Shown here: piece after piece, positions 37,105 to 46,433 of the stretch
Layout: each line of letters starts with the position of its first letter
How positions within the stretch are numbered: position 1 is the first letter of the stretch
Origin: Psychrobacter sp. I-STPA10
GTDB taxonomy: Bacteria; Pseudomonadota; Gammaproteobacteria; Pseudomonadales; Moraxellaceae
DNA: 64,000 nucleotides
Assembly: GCF_021012795.1 (NCBI RefSeq)
Contig: NZ_VFYU01000022.1
Coordinates: 1 to 64,000 of the forward strand
Direction of reading: 5' to 3'
Notes under the pieces: generated by a model
Told to the model about the DNA's origin: nothing
The model's database searches: none
The model's input: only the letters and a program-made list of their open reading frames with translations
Translations under genes and position numbers: made by a program

Positions 37105-38475
37105 TCATGTTCGATATAGTTCATATTCTTCTTCTTTCGCTGACCAGTATTCAAACTTCTCTAAATCCATCTCAACGCCCAGACCTTCTTTATATATATT
37201 TGCCAAACTTCCACAAGCTTCTGGTATGCCTTGATTGGCTGCTAAAGTATAATACTTGATGGCATTTTGATAATCCTGCTGGACACCCTTGCCATGTTCA
37301 TATTTATCGGCTAAATTACATTGTGCTTTGGCATATCCTTGTTCAGCACCTTCTTGGTACCAAATAACCGCTTGTTCATAACTTTGCTTAACCCATACCC
37401 CATATTCATGAGAAAAACCTAACATAAATTTTGCCACCATATTATTATTTTTGGCTTGTTCTATAAGCCATTCATAACTGATGGTGTCAAAATCAGTTAA
37501 TATCAGCTTGTCATAAGCTCGTCCAAGCTGTAATAAATTTTGATTATAAAAGCAGGTTAATATCATGGGGTTAGTGATTTCTTTAGAGTTGATGGTTTGC
37601 TCATACCAATACATGGCTTGCTCATCGCTTCGTTCAAAATCACTGTCTAAATAGCTATTGTTTAGAGGATTTTCCCCTGTATGATATAACCTTGCTAATG
37701 CAAAATTTGATGAGGCACCATCAAGTTTTGCCGCCTCCTCTAGTATTTCTATCACTGAAAAAGCATTTGGATTAAGTTGTTTGTACAATATTCTGGCGTA
37801 GGGCAGATCTAATTGATAAGCCAATTTTATTTGTTGGCTAATATACTCTTTATCTTTACGCAGTCCAAAATAACCATTTAATGAGCCAATAGCTAAATTA
37901 AATATGGCATAGGGATTTAGCTGGCTTGCCATTTGCTTCATAATGGCAATGGCTTTTGGTTGATAAATGTTTGGGTCAGATGTGGCATCACGATATAGCA
38001 AATATGTTTCTTTAACATAAATCTCATCTGGTTTTTTGATACCTATTTTTGTTTGCGATTGAAATAATACGCAGTCATAATCTTCTATTTTTAATCCCGT
38101 AGGATATTTCATGGTATAAGAGCCATTGTCATCAGTGGTTAAAATATATTGAAAATATAAAAAACAACTGGTTTTTGGTGGCTCAAAGTCATTGGCATTA
38201 TAATTATTAAATGTGGTCGTTTCAAACGAGGATAGAAATTGTTTTAGAGAACGATTAGCGTCATATTCTAACAGCTCTAACATCAAATCGTCAGGGATAG
38301 AAAAACTAAACGTAACTGTTCCATCATGCCATTCATAACAAAATATGGTCAAAAAATTATGCATATATTGACTATTATCAGTAGCTTCAACTTTTTGATA
38401 GTTTAACTGACTAAAGATAGTCGTTAATTTATCATTAAGCGTTTGTATTGAAACATCTGACTGATAAACTGGCAT
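37105..38475 (-). CDS. Sel1-repeat (TPR-like) protein inserted in the isc operon
   Basis: Function unknown. 456 aa, cytosolic by sequence (no signal or membrane segment). The first 210 residues match nothing I know, though they look folded and rich in Tyr and Phe. The rest is helical Sel1-type repeats, degenerate at residues 230-330 and clear from about 345: WYQEGAEQGYAKAQCNLADKYEHGKGV, then YYTLAANQGIPEACGSLANIYKEGLGV. Such repeats usually hold other proteins. It sits between iscA and hscB in the same direction, 93 bases after iscA and 57 before hscB, with its own AGGAC ribosome binding site. That position is not part of the known isc operon plan. It looks more AT-rich than its neighbours. 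Confidence 0.85.
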   Translation of the reverse strand: MPVYQSDVSIQTLNDKLTTIFSQLNYQKVEATDNSQYMHNFLTIFCYEWHDGTVTFSFSIPDDLMLELLEYDANRSLKQFLSSFETTTFNNYNANDFEPPKTSCFLYFQYILTTDDNGSYTMKYPTGLKIEDYDCVLFQSQTKIGIKKPDEIYVKETYLLYRDATSDPNIYQPKAIAIMKQMASQLNPYAIFNLAIGSLNGYFGLRKDKEYISQQIKLAYQLDLPYARILYKQLNPNAFSVIEILEEAAKLDGASSNFALARLYHTGENPLNNSYLDSDFERSDEQAMYWYEQTINSKEITNPMILTCFYNQNLLQLGRAYDKLILTDFDTISYEWLIEQAKNNNMVAKFMLGFSHEYGVWVKQSYEQAVIWYQEGAEQGYAKAQCNLADKYEHGKGVQQDYQNAIKYYTLAANQGIPEACGSLANIYKEGLGVEMDLEKFEYWSAKEEEYELYRT

Positions 38476-38568
38476 TTTATTGTCCTAAGGTATTTATAAA
38501 AAGCTACATATTCTAAAAAGCTACTTTATAAAAAAGATATTGTATAAATTTTCATCTGGTTTAATCTA

Positions 38569-38889
38569 CTAAACCGTAAACGACTCACCACAGCCACATT
38601 CCCCTTTTTGATTAGGGTTGGTAAATTTAAAGCCCTCATTAAGTCCTTCGGTGACATAATCCATGCGTAAGCCATTAAGGTATACCATACTTTTGGGATC
38701 AACAAACACCTTCACACCATTACTTTCAAATGAGTCATCAGTCGGCTCTGGGTCATCAACAAACTCAAGCACATAAGCCAAACCTGAGCAGCCAGCCGTA
38801 CGCACACCCACACGGATGCCTTCACCATGTCCACGATTTTCTAAAAAGTCAGAAACGTGTTTTGCAGCACGTTCAGTCAACTCAATCAT
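38569..38889 (-). CDS. iscA: Iron-sulfur cluster assembly protein IscA
   Basis: A-type carrier that delivers clusters to target proteins. 106 aa. The three conserved Cys are present: one in [14 protein letters not shown] and two in the C-terminal [20 protein letters not shown] before the ATG. Follows iscU by 160 bases. Confidence 0.96.
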   Translation of the reverse strand: MIELTERAAKHVSDFLENRGHGEGIRVGVRTAGCSGLAYVLEFVDDPEPTDDSFESNGVKVFVDPKSMVYLNGLRMDYVTEGLNEGFKFTNPNQKGECGCGESFTV

Positions 38890-39049
38890 AACAGCTCCTT
38901 TATCTGACAGTTAACGTAACAACCATCACCAATTAATCATTAAAGCAGCTTGTACTACCATATATGGTTGTTAACCAACAACCATATTTTGGCAAACCAT
39001 CAGTTCTGATACTTTAAAATTTAGCTAATTTAATGATATTTTGCTTATT

Positions 39050-39487
39050 TTAAGCTTCAGCAGCTACTTCAGTATCAGTATTAACATCAGTACTAGCCGT
39101 ATTTTCTTGGGCATGCTTGCTACGGTAATCATTCACTGCCGCCTTAATGGCATCTTCAGCCAATACCGAGCAGTGAACTTTGACGGGTGGCAGCGCCAAT
39201 TCATCAGCAATTTCTTTATTTTTAATCTCTTGAGCTTGCTCAAGGGTTTTACCTTTTAGCCACTCAGTAACCAACGAGCTAGAAGCAATGGCTGAGCCAC
39301 AACCATAAGTTTTAAAACGTGCGTCTTGAATCACGCCATCATCACCAACTTGGATTTGTAAGCGCATCACATCGCCACAAGCGGGCGCACCGACCATTCC
39401 TGTGCCAACATTGGTGGCATTTTTATCAAAGTTACCAACATTGCGTGGGTTTTCATAATGATCAATTACTTGATTGCTATAGGCCAT
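39050..39487 (-). CDS. iscU: Iron-sulfur cluster scaffold IscU
   Basis: Scaffold on which IscS-derived sulfur and iron are joined. 145 aa against about 128 in E. coli. All three ligand Cys are seen (GAPACGDVM, TYGCGSAIASSS, VHCSVLAEDA), as is the Asp before the first. The HscA recognition motif LPPVK is intact. The extra length is a Thr/Asp/Glu/Ala tail of about 18 residues after the core, probably disordered. AGGAGAT before the ATG. Confidence 0.97.
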   Translation of the reverse strand: MAYSNQVIDHYENPRNVGNFDKNATNVGTGMVGAPACGDVMRLQIQVGDDGVIQDARFKTYGCGSAIASSSLVTEWLKGKTLEQAQEIKNKEIADELALPPVKVHCSVLAEDAIKAAVNDYRSKHAQENTASTDVNTDTEVAAEA

Positions 39488-39653
39488 GATTATCTCCTGG
39501 GTTTTGATGATGAGCGACGCTCACCATTATTTAATCAACTTGGGGTCAATATCAGTTAATGTTACTTGTAAATAATATTGGTGGTAAAAAAATCAATGAT
39601 AAATACATATTTACTCATATATAACTACTATAAATATCATTGGATAAATAAAA

Positions 39654-40880
39654 TTAGTGCTCTGACCATTCTACTGAGCCAAGATCGATACCTTCTTTAT
39701 ACATATCCCATAAAGGTGATAAGTCACGCAGTTTATCGACTGCTTGATGTATCTCACTTAACACTCTATCAATATCTTCTTCAGTGGTATAGCGACCAAA
39801 ACTAAAGCGTATCGAGCTATGCGCCAACTCATCAGGACGACCAATGGCACGTAATACATAAGATGGCTCAAGGGTGGCAGAGGTACATGCCGAACCTGAA
39901 GAAACCGCTAAATCTTTAAGTGACATCATCAATGATTCACCTTCAATAAAGTTGAAACTGATATTTAAAATATTGGGTACATGGTGCACTTTATCACCAT
40001 TTAAGTATATTTCTTCAATATCTTGCACCCCATTCCATAATTTATCATAGAGTTTTTGAGCATGTTCGTGATCTTGTTGCAGACGAGTTTTTGCCATCGC
40101 AAATGCCTCACCCATACCAACAATTTGATGTGTTGGTAATGTACCTGAACGCATACCACGCTCATGACCACCACCATGCTGTTCTGCTTTTAAGCGAATA
40201 CGTGGTTTACGACGCACAAATAAAGCACCAATACCTTTAGGACCATAAATTTTATGCCCTGAAAAGCTCATCAAATCCACTTTTAATGTTTGTAAGTCGA
40301 TTTCAATTTTACCTGCTGCCTGCGCTGCATCGACATGAAATACCACGCCTGCATCACGAGTAATCTCACCGATTGCACCAACATCAGTCACTGTACCAAG
40401 CTCATTATTCACCATCATCAAAGACACCAAAATCGTATCATCACGTATGGCTTGCTTCACTTGTTGTGCATGAATCAGCCCAGTACTCGCTTCTGGCTCT
40501 AGGTAAGTAATATCAAAACCTTCTTGCTCTAATTGACGGCAAGTATCTAATACTGCTTTATGCTCTATTTTACTGGTAATAATGTGCTTTCCACGGCTTT
40601 GATAAAAATGTGCTGCCCCTTTAATGGCCAGATTATCTGACTCCGTTGCACCAGAGGTAAACACTATCTCACGTGGGTCTGCATTCACCAAATCTGCTAT
40701 TTGCTCTCGCGCATTTTCTACCGCTTCTTCTGCTTGCCAGCCATATCCATGCGAGCGTGATGCAGGATTCCCAAAGGTATCCTCAAAGGTCAAATACTGC
40801 ATCATCTTTTCGGCGACTTGTTTATCTACAGGTGTCGTCGCTGCATAATCTAAGTATATGGGCCTTGCTTGTGTACTCAT
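39654..40880 (-). CDS. iscS: Cysteine desulfurase IscS
   Basis: PLP enzyme that takes sulfur from cysteine for Fe-S clusters, tRNA thiolation and cofactors. 408 aa, normal. PLP Lys in [16 protein letters not shown]; active-site loop Cys in [19 protein letters not shown]-terminal WSEH as in E. coli. The start overlaps the iscR stop by 4 bases (ATGA), so the two are translationally coupled. Confidence 0.97.
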   Translation of the reverse strand: MSTQARPIYLDYAATTPVDKQVAEKMMQYLTFEDTFGNPASRSHGYGWQAEEAVENAREQIADLVNADPREIVFTSGATESDNLAIKGAAHFYQSRGKHIITSKIEHKAVLDTCRQLEQEGFDITYLEPEASTGLIHAQQVKQAIRDDTILVSLMMVNNELGTVTDVGAIGEITRDAGVVFHVDAAQAAGKIEIDLQTLKVDLMSFSGHKIYGPKGIGALFVRRKPRIRLKAEQHGGGHERGMRSGTLPTHQIVGMGEAFAMAKTRLQQDHEHAQKLYDKLWNGVQDIEEIYLNGDKVHHVPNILNISFNFIEGESLMMSLKDLAVSSGSACTSATLEPSYVLRAIGRPDELAHSSIRFSFGRYTTEEDIDRVLSEIHQAVDKLRDLSPLWDMYKEGIDLGSVEWSEH

Positions 40881-41437
40881 GCTGGGGAAACCTCGCTGGT
40901 AGAAATGAGTGTAATGGTAGAAATGTCTTTATTAGAAGTAGCTTTATTTTTACTGGAATTTTTACTGATTGATTCTTCTAAATGCGCCTGCTCCAAAAGT
41001 AGCTTTTGCCTGATAGAAATATCTTTAACATTTTCCATCTTCAATAATTGGGCTAAGGATATATTTTGCAAGTACTGTTCGATATGATTTGATAAGGCAC
41101 ACCACAAGTCATGAGTCAAACACATGGCACCGCCCTGACAATCACCTCGACCTTCACATTGCATCGCATTCACAGATTCATCAACAGCAGAGATAATCGT
41201 CATCACATCAATCTGATCTAAAGGTTTCGCTAAATGATAACCACCCGATGCACCGCGTGTACTGGTAACCAAACCATTTTTGCGCAACTTGGAAAAAAGT
41301 TGCTCAAGATAAGAGATAGAAATAGATTGTCGTTTGGCGATATCAGAGAGTGAGACGGCTGCGTCTGGATTATTATCTTGTAAAGCCAAATCTAATAAAG
41401 CAGTTACCGCATACCTGCCACGAGTCGTTAAACGCAT
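40877..41437 (-). CDS. iscR: Fe-S cluster regulator IscR
   Basis: Rrf2-family repressor that senses Fe-S status and controls the isc operon. 186 aa. Winged helix at the N-terminus ([19 protein letters not shown]); the cluster ligands Cys, Cys, Cys and His are in [20 protein letters not shown] Ser/Asn/Lys/Thr-rich tail of about 30 residues extends past the end of E. coli IscR. First gene of the operon; a matching operator lies about 160 bases upstream. Confidence 0.96.
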   Translation of the reverse strand: MRLTTRGRYAVTALLDLALQDNNPDAAVSLSDIAKRQSISISYLEQLFSKLRKNGLVTSTRGASGGYHLAKPLDQIDVMTIISAVDESVNAMQCEGRGDCQGGAMCLTHDLWCALSNHIEQYLQNISLAQLLKMENVKDISIRQKLLLEQAHLEESISKNSSKNKATSNKDISTITLISTSEVSPA

Positions 41438-41504
41438 TTTTTATCTCCATATCTTGCTAAAAATGTTGATTGAAAAATTTGTTCCGTATAACTTTCTACA
41501 GGAC

Positions 41505-41529
41505 TTATTCAATAACAGTTATTGAATAA
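41505..41529. promoter_or_regulatory. Perfect palindrome in the iscR leader
   Basis: TTATTCAATAAC-A-GTTATTGAATAA, arms of 12 bases, between the iscR promoter and start codon. It could be an operator or an RNA hairpin. Confidence 0.55.
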
Positions 41530-41584
41530 CAACATTCACTAAATCATACAATCAGTTATGATGATAGTACATCATATGTGCGCT

Positions 41585-41614
41585 ATTATAGTTAATCCTG
41601 AGTAAAATAGTCAA
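41585..41614 (-). promoter_or_regulatory. iscR promoter
   Basis: On the minus strand TTGACT (41614-41609), an 18-base spacer, TATAAT (41590-41585), about 145 bases upstream of the iscR ATG. Confidence 0.75.
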
Positions 41615-41615
41615 G
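41597..41615 (-). promoter_or_regulatory. IscR type-1-like operator
   Basis: The minus-strand stretch CTTGACTATTTTACTCAGG fits the core of the known type-1 IscR consensus (YYGACTRWWWYAGTCRRS) with one core mismatch. It overlaps the -35 and spacer of the iscR promoter, the expected place for autorepression. Confidence 0.65.
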
Positions 41616-41892
41616 ATTAAGTGCAAGATATTTAGCTACTGTCTGGTTTCATTGCTATATATTTGATAAGAAAGATAAAAAATCACAGTGACAGACGCAA
41701 TACATCCGCCAATTAAATGACTGTCTTAACATACAATAACAAGAAACATGTTTTAAATTAAAAAACATCTCTTGCATACTGACGCTAACATAGCTACTTA
41801 AATGGCGGTTATATACCTAACTTAATTTGCGATAACCACTAGCAAGAAGTAAAAATAAGAAATAAAAAGAATAGGGGTTTGCTGAGAACAAA

Positions 41893-42540
41893 CTAATTTA
41901 ACCAACCTATAACCGCTGCAATGGTGGTCAGTACAAATATGACCAACGCGATGGTCAATACTTTCTGCTTACTTTCCAACTCTTTTTGAGTGACCTCTAA
42001 TTGACGATTTTTAATGGTTAACATATTAATTTGCTGTTGCTGCTCTTTGACACGCTTTTCATACATATCCGTGGTTTTTGCAACCGATGTGGCTTTATCT
42101 GTCGCATCTGATTGGGCTTTATTACGTTTAAAATGCTTGAGTAGCCCTTGAATCAAACTTGCCACACCAAGCTGCATCAAAAAGCCACGTAGTTGCCCTA
42201 CGGTCTCAGTTGCGCCGCGCATCGCAAGTTTTTCTACTTGCTTACTATTATTACTAATAATGGCATTAATTAATTGCGTGCTATAGGCATTGATCACCAC
42301 ATCAGGCTCATCTCGACCAACAGGTAGCTCACTATCTAGTAATATGCCCTTGGTGGTAAAAGTCGCATACAATTGTGTATGTGGTAAATAGGTACGCACA
42401 CACACCAGTGTGGTATTTTTCGCAAGTGGATAAGCGGCTTGACGTAATTTGGGGTCAAAGCGTAATACCAAGGTTAATGCTGATTCAGCAAATACCAAAA
42501 CGACATTTAATAAAGACTGAGAAATTGAATGCTGATCCAT
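41893..42540 (-). CDS. SCP2-like protein with C-terminal membrane anchor (UbiJ-like?)
   Basis: Function uncertain. 215 aa from ATG 42540, which has AGGA 6 bases upstream; an upstream frame start at 42588 is less likely. Residues 1-130 resemble a sterol-carrier-like domain as in UbiJ (EPDVVINAYSTQLINAIISN followed by LAMRGATETVGQLRGFL). Then comes a Lys/Gln/Glu-rich coiled coil (about 150-190) and a single hydrophobic helix at the very end (TIALVIFVLTTIAAVIGW). So it is likely a tail-anchored inner-membrane protein facing the cytosol. A role in ubiquinone synthesis is only a guess; no ubi gene is adjacent. Confidence 0.65.
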   Translation of the reverse strand: MDQHSISQSLLNVVLVFAESALTLVLRFDPKLRQAAYPLAKNTTLVCVRTYLPHTQLYATFTTKGILLDSELPVGRDEPDVVINAYSTQLINAIISNNSKQVEKLAMRGATETVGQLRGFLMQLGVASLIQGLLKHFKRNKAQSDATDKATSVAKTTDMYEKRVKEQQQQINMLTIKNRQLEVTQKELESKQKVLTIALVIFVLTTIAAVIGWLN

Positions 42541-42865
42541 GAAAAATCCTACTAATAAAGAGCGACAACCAGTAGCAGACTGTATCACAAATAGCCGTTA
42601 CTTGGTTGCTATTCGATTGTTAATTAATTTAAATTACACTGTTTAATAATTATTAAACATAAGTTACAATAGACAAATTATGATAAGGTTAGCAATCAAC
42701 ACACCTAAACTTGGTTACCAAATAAAGCGCATCATACCACAATGCAGCTTAGCTTTTTTAAAAAAATGATTACCATCCCCATTGACGCTATATTAATTTA
42801 ACTTTAATTATCAGTTAATTAATAACTTGGGTAGCAAATAAATTTTAAGGCATCATCAAATTAAA

Positions 42866-42997
42866 TAGGACTTACGCATTTTTCTAGATTATTAGCGGCT
42901 GGTAATCATTTACTCGCTGGCTGTACGTAGTTCCAGAGGCTCAATATAATTCCCAGCCGCTTTATAAGACAAATATCGTACTTTTGCGTAAGTCCTA
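42866..42997. mobile_element. MITE-like element, 132 bp
   Basis: Perfect terminal inverted repeats TAGGACTTACGCA (42866-42878) and TGCGTAAGTCCTA (42985-42997). Direct repeats TTAAA flank both ends (42861-42865 and 42998-43002), which looks like a 5-base target duplication. Read alternatively, the outer TA could be the duplication, as in IS630/Tc1 transposition, with GGACTTACGCA as the repeat end. The inside has no ORF, so it must be moved by a transposase encoded elsewhere. Confidence 0.8.
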
Positions 42998-43285
42998 TTA
43001 AAATAAAAATATATTTATATTTGATAGCTTGTTCATACATTCACAATCTCTTAATTAAGTAAATTCAGAGACTTATGTGCAATATTTAACATTCAATAGA
43101 AGCTAAATCTATAAGACTCAATCTAACAAGCTAACGTTTTGCCAACTTAAACTAAGCTTGAGCAGCTTAATATTTGAGTAGCTACTTTGTATTGACACTG
43201 TATTGTTTTTTTAAAATCAATACTACATCTAAAGTATAAAGCCACCATAACTCCGGTTAAGATACGAAATTTTATATAATTTTGC

Positions 43286-43314
43286 TTGCACAAATACCAC
43301 TGCCTTGTTATAAC
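43286..43314 (+). promoter_or_regulatory. Candidate hupB promoter
   Basis: TTGCAC, 17-base spacer, TATAAC, about 180 bases upstream of hupB. Consensus match only. Confidence 0.4.
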
Positions 43315-43492
43315 TGCCATATAACTTAGGATTTGAGATTCAACACCTTATATATATCACCAAATTATTATGGTCAATAAAATTTTGGTTTATATATTTA
43401 GCCTCTTATCCAGTTACAACCTTGCTTAATTGGGTATTAAGCGATAAAATTTGTAACCCTCCCTAATTTGTCAATTTGAAGGATAATTTTTC

Positions 43493-43765
43493 ATGAATAA
43501 ATCAGAATTAGTAGATAGTATTGCTGAAAAAAGTGGTTTGAACAAAACTCAAGCAACTGAAGCATTAAATGCGATGATGGAAAGCATCGGTGAAGCTCTT
43601 GAAGAGGGTGAAACTGTATCGTTGGTTGGATTCGGTACTTTTAGTGTCAAAGATAGAAAAGCACGCACTGGACGCAACCCTAAAACTGGTGAGCCTTTAG
43701 AAATTCCTGCAAGCAAAGTACCAGGCTTTAAAGCTGGTAAAGGTCTAAAAGATCGTTTAAACTAA
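43493..43765 (+). CDS. hupB: DNA-binding protein HU (beta-type)
   Basis: Nucleoid protein that bends DNA. 90 aa, normal length. Opens with MNKSELVDSIAEKSGLNKTQ and carries the DNA-binding arm signature GFGTFSVKDRKARTGRNPKTGE. AAGGATAATTTTTC before the ATG. Followed by a terminator and then ppiD, a neighbour pairing common in gammaproteobacteria. The lon gene that often precedes hupB is absent here. Confidence 0.96.
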   Translation: MNKSELVDSIAEKSGLNKTQATEALNAMMESIGEALEEGETVSLVGFGTFSVKDRKARTGRNPKTGEPLEIPASKVPGFKAGKGLKDRLN

Positions 43766-43803
43766 AATTTGTTGGTGTTGTGTTGCATCAAACACAAACT
43801 TAA

Positions 43804-43838
43804 TAAAAAGACGCATCGGATGGTGCGTCTTTTTTGTT
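43804..43838 (+). terminator. Terminator after hupB
   Basis: AAAAAGACGCATC-GGAT-GGTGCGTCTTTTTT stem-loop with T run. Confidence 0.9.
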
Positions 43839-44019
43839 GCTTAACAGCCAATTTTGTTAACCATGGCCCACATACACAACATACAAATATGATTTGTAAA
43901 TGATACAATCTATATGCCAAAACGGTAGATTGCAGAAGGTCACAGATAAATTTTGTATAAAAATTATTTTTGCCGTATGATAGCGGGTTGAATCACTTAT
44001 TTAGATTATTGACATTATT

Positions 44020-45891
44020 ATGGAATCCTTACGTAATTTCTTAAAAAGCTGGCCAGGTCGTATTTTTTTACTATTATGCCTATCTCCACTAGCACTGCTA
44101 GGAATAGAAAGCTACTTTCATGGTGGCAATGATCCGAATGAAGTCGCAAAAGTGGGTGAAGAAAGCATTGGTTTGAATGAATACCAGAGTGCCATTAACC
44201 AACGGCGTAGTGAATTACTAGATTCTGGTAAAATTGATGCCAGCCAAATCGATGAAGCTGTATTGGCAGATGAAGTTCTACAATCACTAATTAATCGAGC
44301 CTTGATATTACAGCAAGTTAAAAATCTAGGTCTGACTGTATCAGATGACACCATCACTCGACTGTTACGTGAGTCACCACAATTTCAAGATGCAGAAGGT
44401 AATTTCTCCAATGATTATTTTGCTCGCTATTTACAGCAAGAACGCATGACTAAAGACCAACTGTTTGCTCAAATCCGCCAACAACTCAGCTTAGTTCAAT
44501 TAAATGCGACAATTTCTGGCACAGCAATTTATCCCATGAATGAAATCAGTCGTTTATTGGATCTACAAGAAGAATCAAGACCGATGTGGCTTTATCGTTT
44601 TAATTGGCAAGATTATATTGATCAAGTCAATCTAAATGCAGATGATATTAATGCATACTACCATGAACATAAAAATGAGCTTAAAAGTGAAGCAATGGTA
44701 GATTTGGCTTATCTTGTTGTGTCACCAGATAGCATCACTGTAGAGCCTGTTACTGAAGCTGAAATTCAGCAGCAATATACCGCATTTAAGCAAAGAAATA
44801 ATGCCAGTGATAATCGCCAAATTAGCCAGATACTATTAACTGGTGCAGATGCACAAACGCAAGCTAATGCGCTAAAACAACGCCTAGATAAAGGCGAATC
44901 ATTTAGTAAGCTGGCAAAAGAGTATTCTGATGATCCCAGTACAGCATCACAAGGTGGCGCAATGGGGAAATTTACCCCAGAGATATTTGGTGATGATGCT
45001 ACCACTGTAGAACAAGCCTTAGAAGGTCTGGCTGTGGGTGAAGCATCTGCTCCCATTAAAACTGCTTATGGTTATCAGATTTTTGTCATCACCCAAAATG
45101 ACTCTACTGTTCCGAGTCTTGAGAGTATGCGTGAGCAATTAACCCAAGAAGCACTTAACTACAAACGTGTTGCTGCTTATGCTGATAAAGTGACCTTAAT
45201 TAATGATTTGGTTGCTGATGGCTATGGGTTAGAAGACATTGCTCAACAAGAGAACTTAACACTACAGCATATCAAAAACTATCAGCAAACAAACAATGAT
45301 AGTGCACTGAATCAACCTGCTGTTATTAATGCTGCATTTGATCAGTTTACTATTGAAGATCAAGGAGTTAGCTCTGGTATTGAGGTTAATAATAATACTG
45401 TTTGGGTACAACCTAGCAATTATCGTCCTATCGCCCCTCTTGATTTACAAGCTGCAACACCCACCATCAAACAGCTTCTCACCAAAGAGATGGCAACCAA
45501 GCTTGCTATGCAACAAGCTCAAAAAACTGCCACCTTAGTTGAACAGCAAGGTGTGGATAAAGCAGGCGTTGATTTTATTGATCTAGGTATGGTGACTCGC
45601 CAATCTCCTATTCTTAATCAACAGGAGAAGATTGTGGCTTTTTCTAAAGACACCACCAAAGGTCAATTACTTGCCATGGCAGAAAAAACGGATACGGGTG
45701 CTTCTGTCCTTGTGGTAGATGCAATAAATAAACAAAGCACGCCACAAATACCTGCTGACGAAAAGCTAAGAGTGGCAAAAATGATACGTGATAATCAAGG
45801 ACAAAGCCAATTTGAGGATTATCTTGAGTATTTACGTACGGTAACTCCCATTGACATTAATGAAGACATCGTCAAAACAAACGACTTATAA
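44020..45891 (+). CDS. ppiD: Peptidyl-prolyl isomerase/periplasmic chaperone PpiD
   Basis: Inner-membrane-anchored chaperone at the Sec exit that helps fold envelope proteins. 623 aa, the usual size. One N-terminal membrane helix (residues 14-32), then a SurA-like N-domain (LNEYQSAINQRRSELL, LINRALILQQVKNLGL), a parvulin domain at about 265-365 (RQISQILL, FSKLAKEYSDDPSTASQGGAMGKF, AYGYQIFVI), and a C-terminal part. No obvious ribosome binding site before ATG 44020. Confidence 0.95.
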   Translation: MESLRNFLKSWPGRIFLLLCLSPLALLGIESYFHGGNDPNEVAKVGEESIGLNEYQSAINQRRSELLDSGKIDASQIDEAVLADEVLQSLINRALILQQVKNLGLTVSDDTITRLLRESPQFQDAEGNFSNDYFARYLQQERMTKDQLFAQIRQQLSLVQLNATISGTAIYPMNEISRLLDLQEESRPMWLYRFNWQDYIDQVNLNADDINAYYHEHKNELKSEAMVDLAYLVVSPDSITVEPVTEAEIQQQYTAFKQRNNASDNRQISQILLTGADAQTQANALKQRLDKGESFSKLAKEYSDDPSTASQGGAMGKFTPEIFGDDATTVEQALEGLAVGEASAPIKTAYGYQIFVITQNDSTVPSLESMREQLTQEALNYKRVAAYADKVTLINDLVADGYGLEDIAQQENLTLQHIKNYQQTNNDSALNQPAVINAAFDQFTIEDQGVSSGIEVNNNTVWVQPSNYRPIAPLDLQAATPTIKQLLTKEMATKLAMQQAQKTATLVEQQGVDKAGVDFIDLGMVTRQSPILNQQEKIVAFSKDTTKGQLLAMAEKTDTGASVLVVDAINKQSTPQIPADEKLRVAKMIRDNQGQSQFEDYLEYLRTVTPIDINEDIVKTNDL

Positions 45892-45911
45892 CCCATCTTA
45901 TTAAATTTATA

Positions 45912-45942
45912 ATAAACCCCGCTAAATGCGGGGTTTGTTTTG
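45912..45942 (+). terminator. Terminator after ppiD
   Basis: AAACCCCGC-TAAAT-GCGGGGTTTGTTTT, 20 bases after the ppiD stop. Confidence 0.9.
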
Positions 45943-45980
45943 GATAACTCTTATTTAATGTATGTCAAAATGATGCCAAA

Positions 45981-46016
45981 CAAAAAAGCCAACCACCTAA
46001 GTGATTGACTTTTTTG
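45981..46016 (-). terminator. Terminator after ssrA
   Basis: On the minus strand, AAAAAGTCAATCAC / GTGGTTGGCTTTTTT hairpin directly after the tmRNA 3' end. Confidence 0.8.
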
Positions 46017-46024
46017 ATAATATT

Positions 46025-46382
46025 TGGTGGAGATGGCGGGAGTTGAACCCGCGTCCGCCAGCATTACGCTCATGAATCTACATGTTTAGTTTCTGTCTTT
46101 GGCTTTAGCCTGCACCGACCCGACAGTCAGGGTGGATTAGGCGAGTCTCTAAGTTTGAACCCAAACAGTTGAGACACCTGTCTGAGCGAACCCATATGCG
46201 TGCGCTTCAACTCGGCTGACTAACTATGGGTAATTAGCAGCGGAGTAAGCAGGGTTTAAGCTGCTAGAGCGTAAGTTTCGTCGTTTGCGACTATAACAAT
46301 ATATGTTTGATTTACGAGAGGACATATACTCTCGACATGCATCATTGAGTTTCATTACCAGCGTCGAAGCCAGAACATCCCC
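46025..46382 (-). ncRNA. ssrA: Transfer-messenger RNA (tmRNA)
   Basis: Rescues stalled ribosomes and tags the product for proteolysis. 5' end GGGGATGTTCTGGCTTCGACG and 3' end GGACGCGGGTTCAACTCCC...CCACCA pair as the tRNA-like acceptor (GGGGATG with CATCTCC). The reading frame GCAAACGACGAAACTTACGC... encodes the tag ANDETYALAA followed by TAA, close to the E. coli tag ANDENYALAA. 358 bases, with encoded CCA. Confidence 0.97.
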
Positions 46383-46395
46383 AATTAAGAGAAAT

Positions 46396-46424
46396 ATTAT
46401 AACGAATTTAACTCCATAAATCAA
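46396..46424 (-). promoter_or_regulatory. ssrA promoter
   Basis: Minus strand TTGATT (46424-46419), a 17-base spacer, TATAAT (46401-46396), 13 bases before the tmRNA 5' end. Confidence 0.75.
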
Positions 46425-46433
46425 ATATATAAA

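Larger units (their letters stand above)
41438..41892. other. Control region upstream of iscR
   Basis: 455 bases. Holds the iscR promoter, the IscR-type operator and the perfect 12+1+12 palindrome at 41505-41529, which lies in the untranslated leader. From 41640 to 41892 I see nothing recognisable; it is the 3' side of the SCP2-like gene. Confidence 0.65.
42541..43492. other. Long intergenic region with MITE and hupB promoter
   Basis: 952 bases, very AT-rich, between divergent genes. Contains the MITE at 42866-42997 and the promoter candidate at 43286-43314. No ORF with a ribosome binding site was found. Confidence 0.65.

Noticed and set aside
42589-43492. Possible small RNA gene in the long spacer before hupB
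   Set aside because: No terminator and promoter pair was found apart from the hupB promoter candidate and the MITE.
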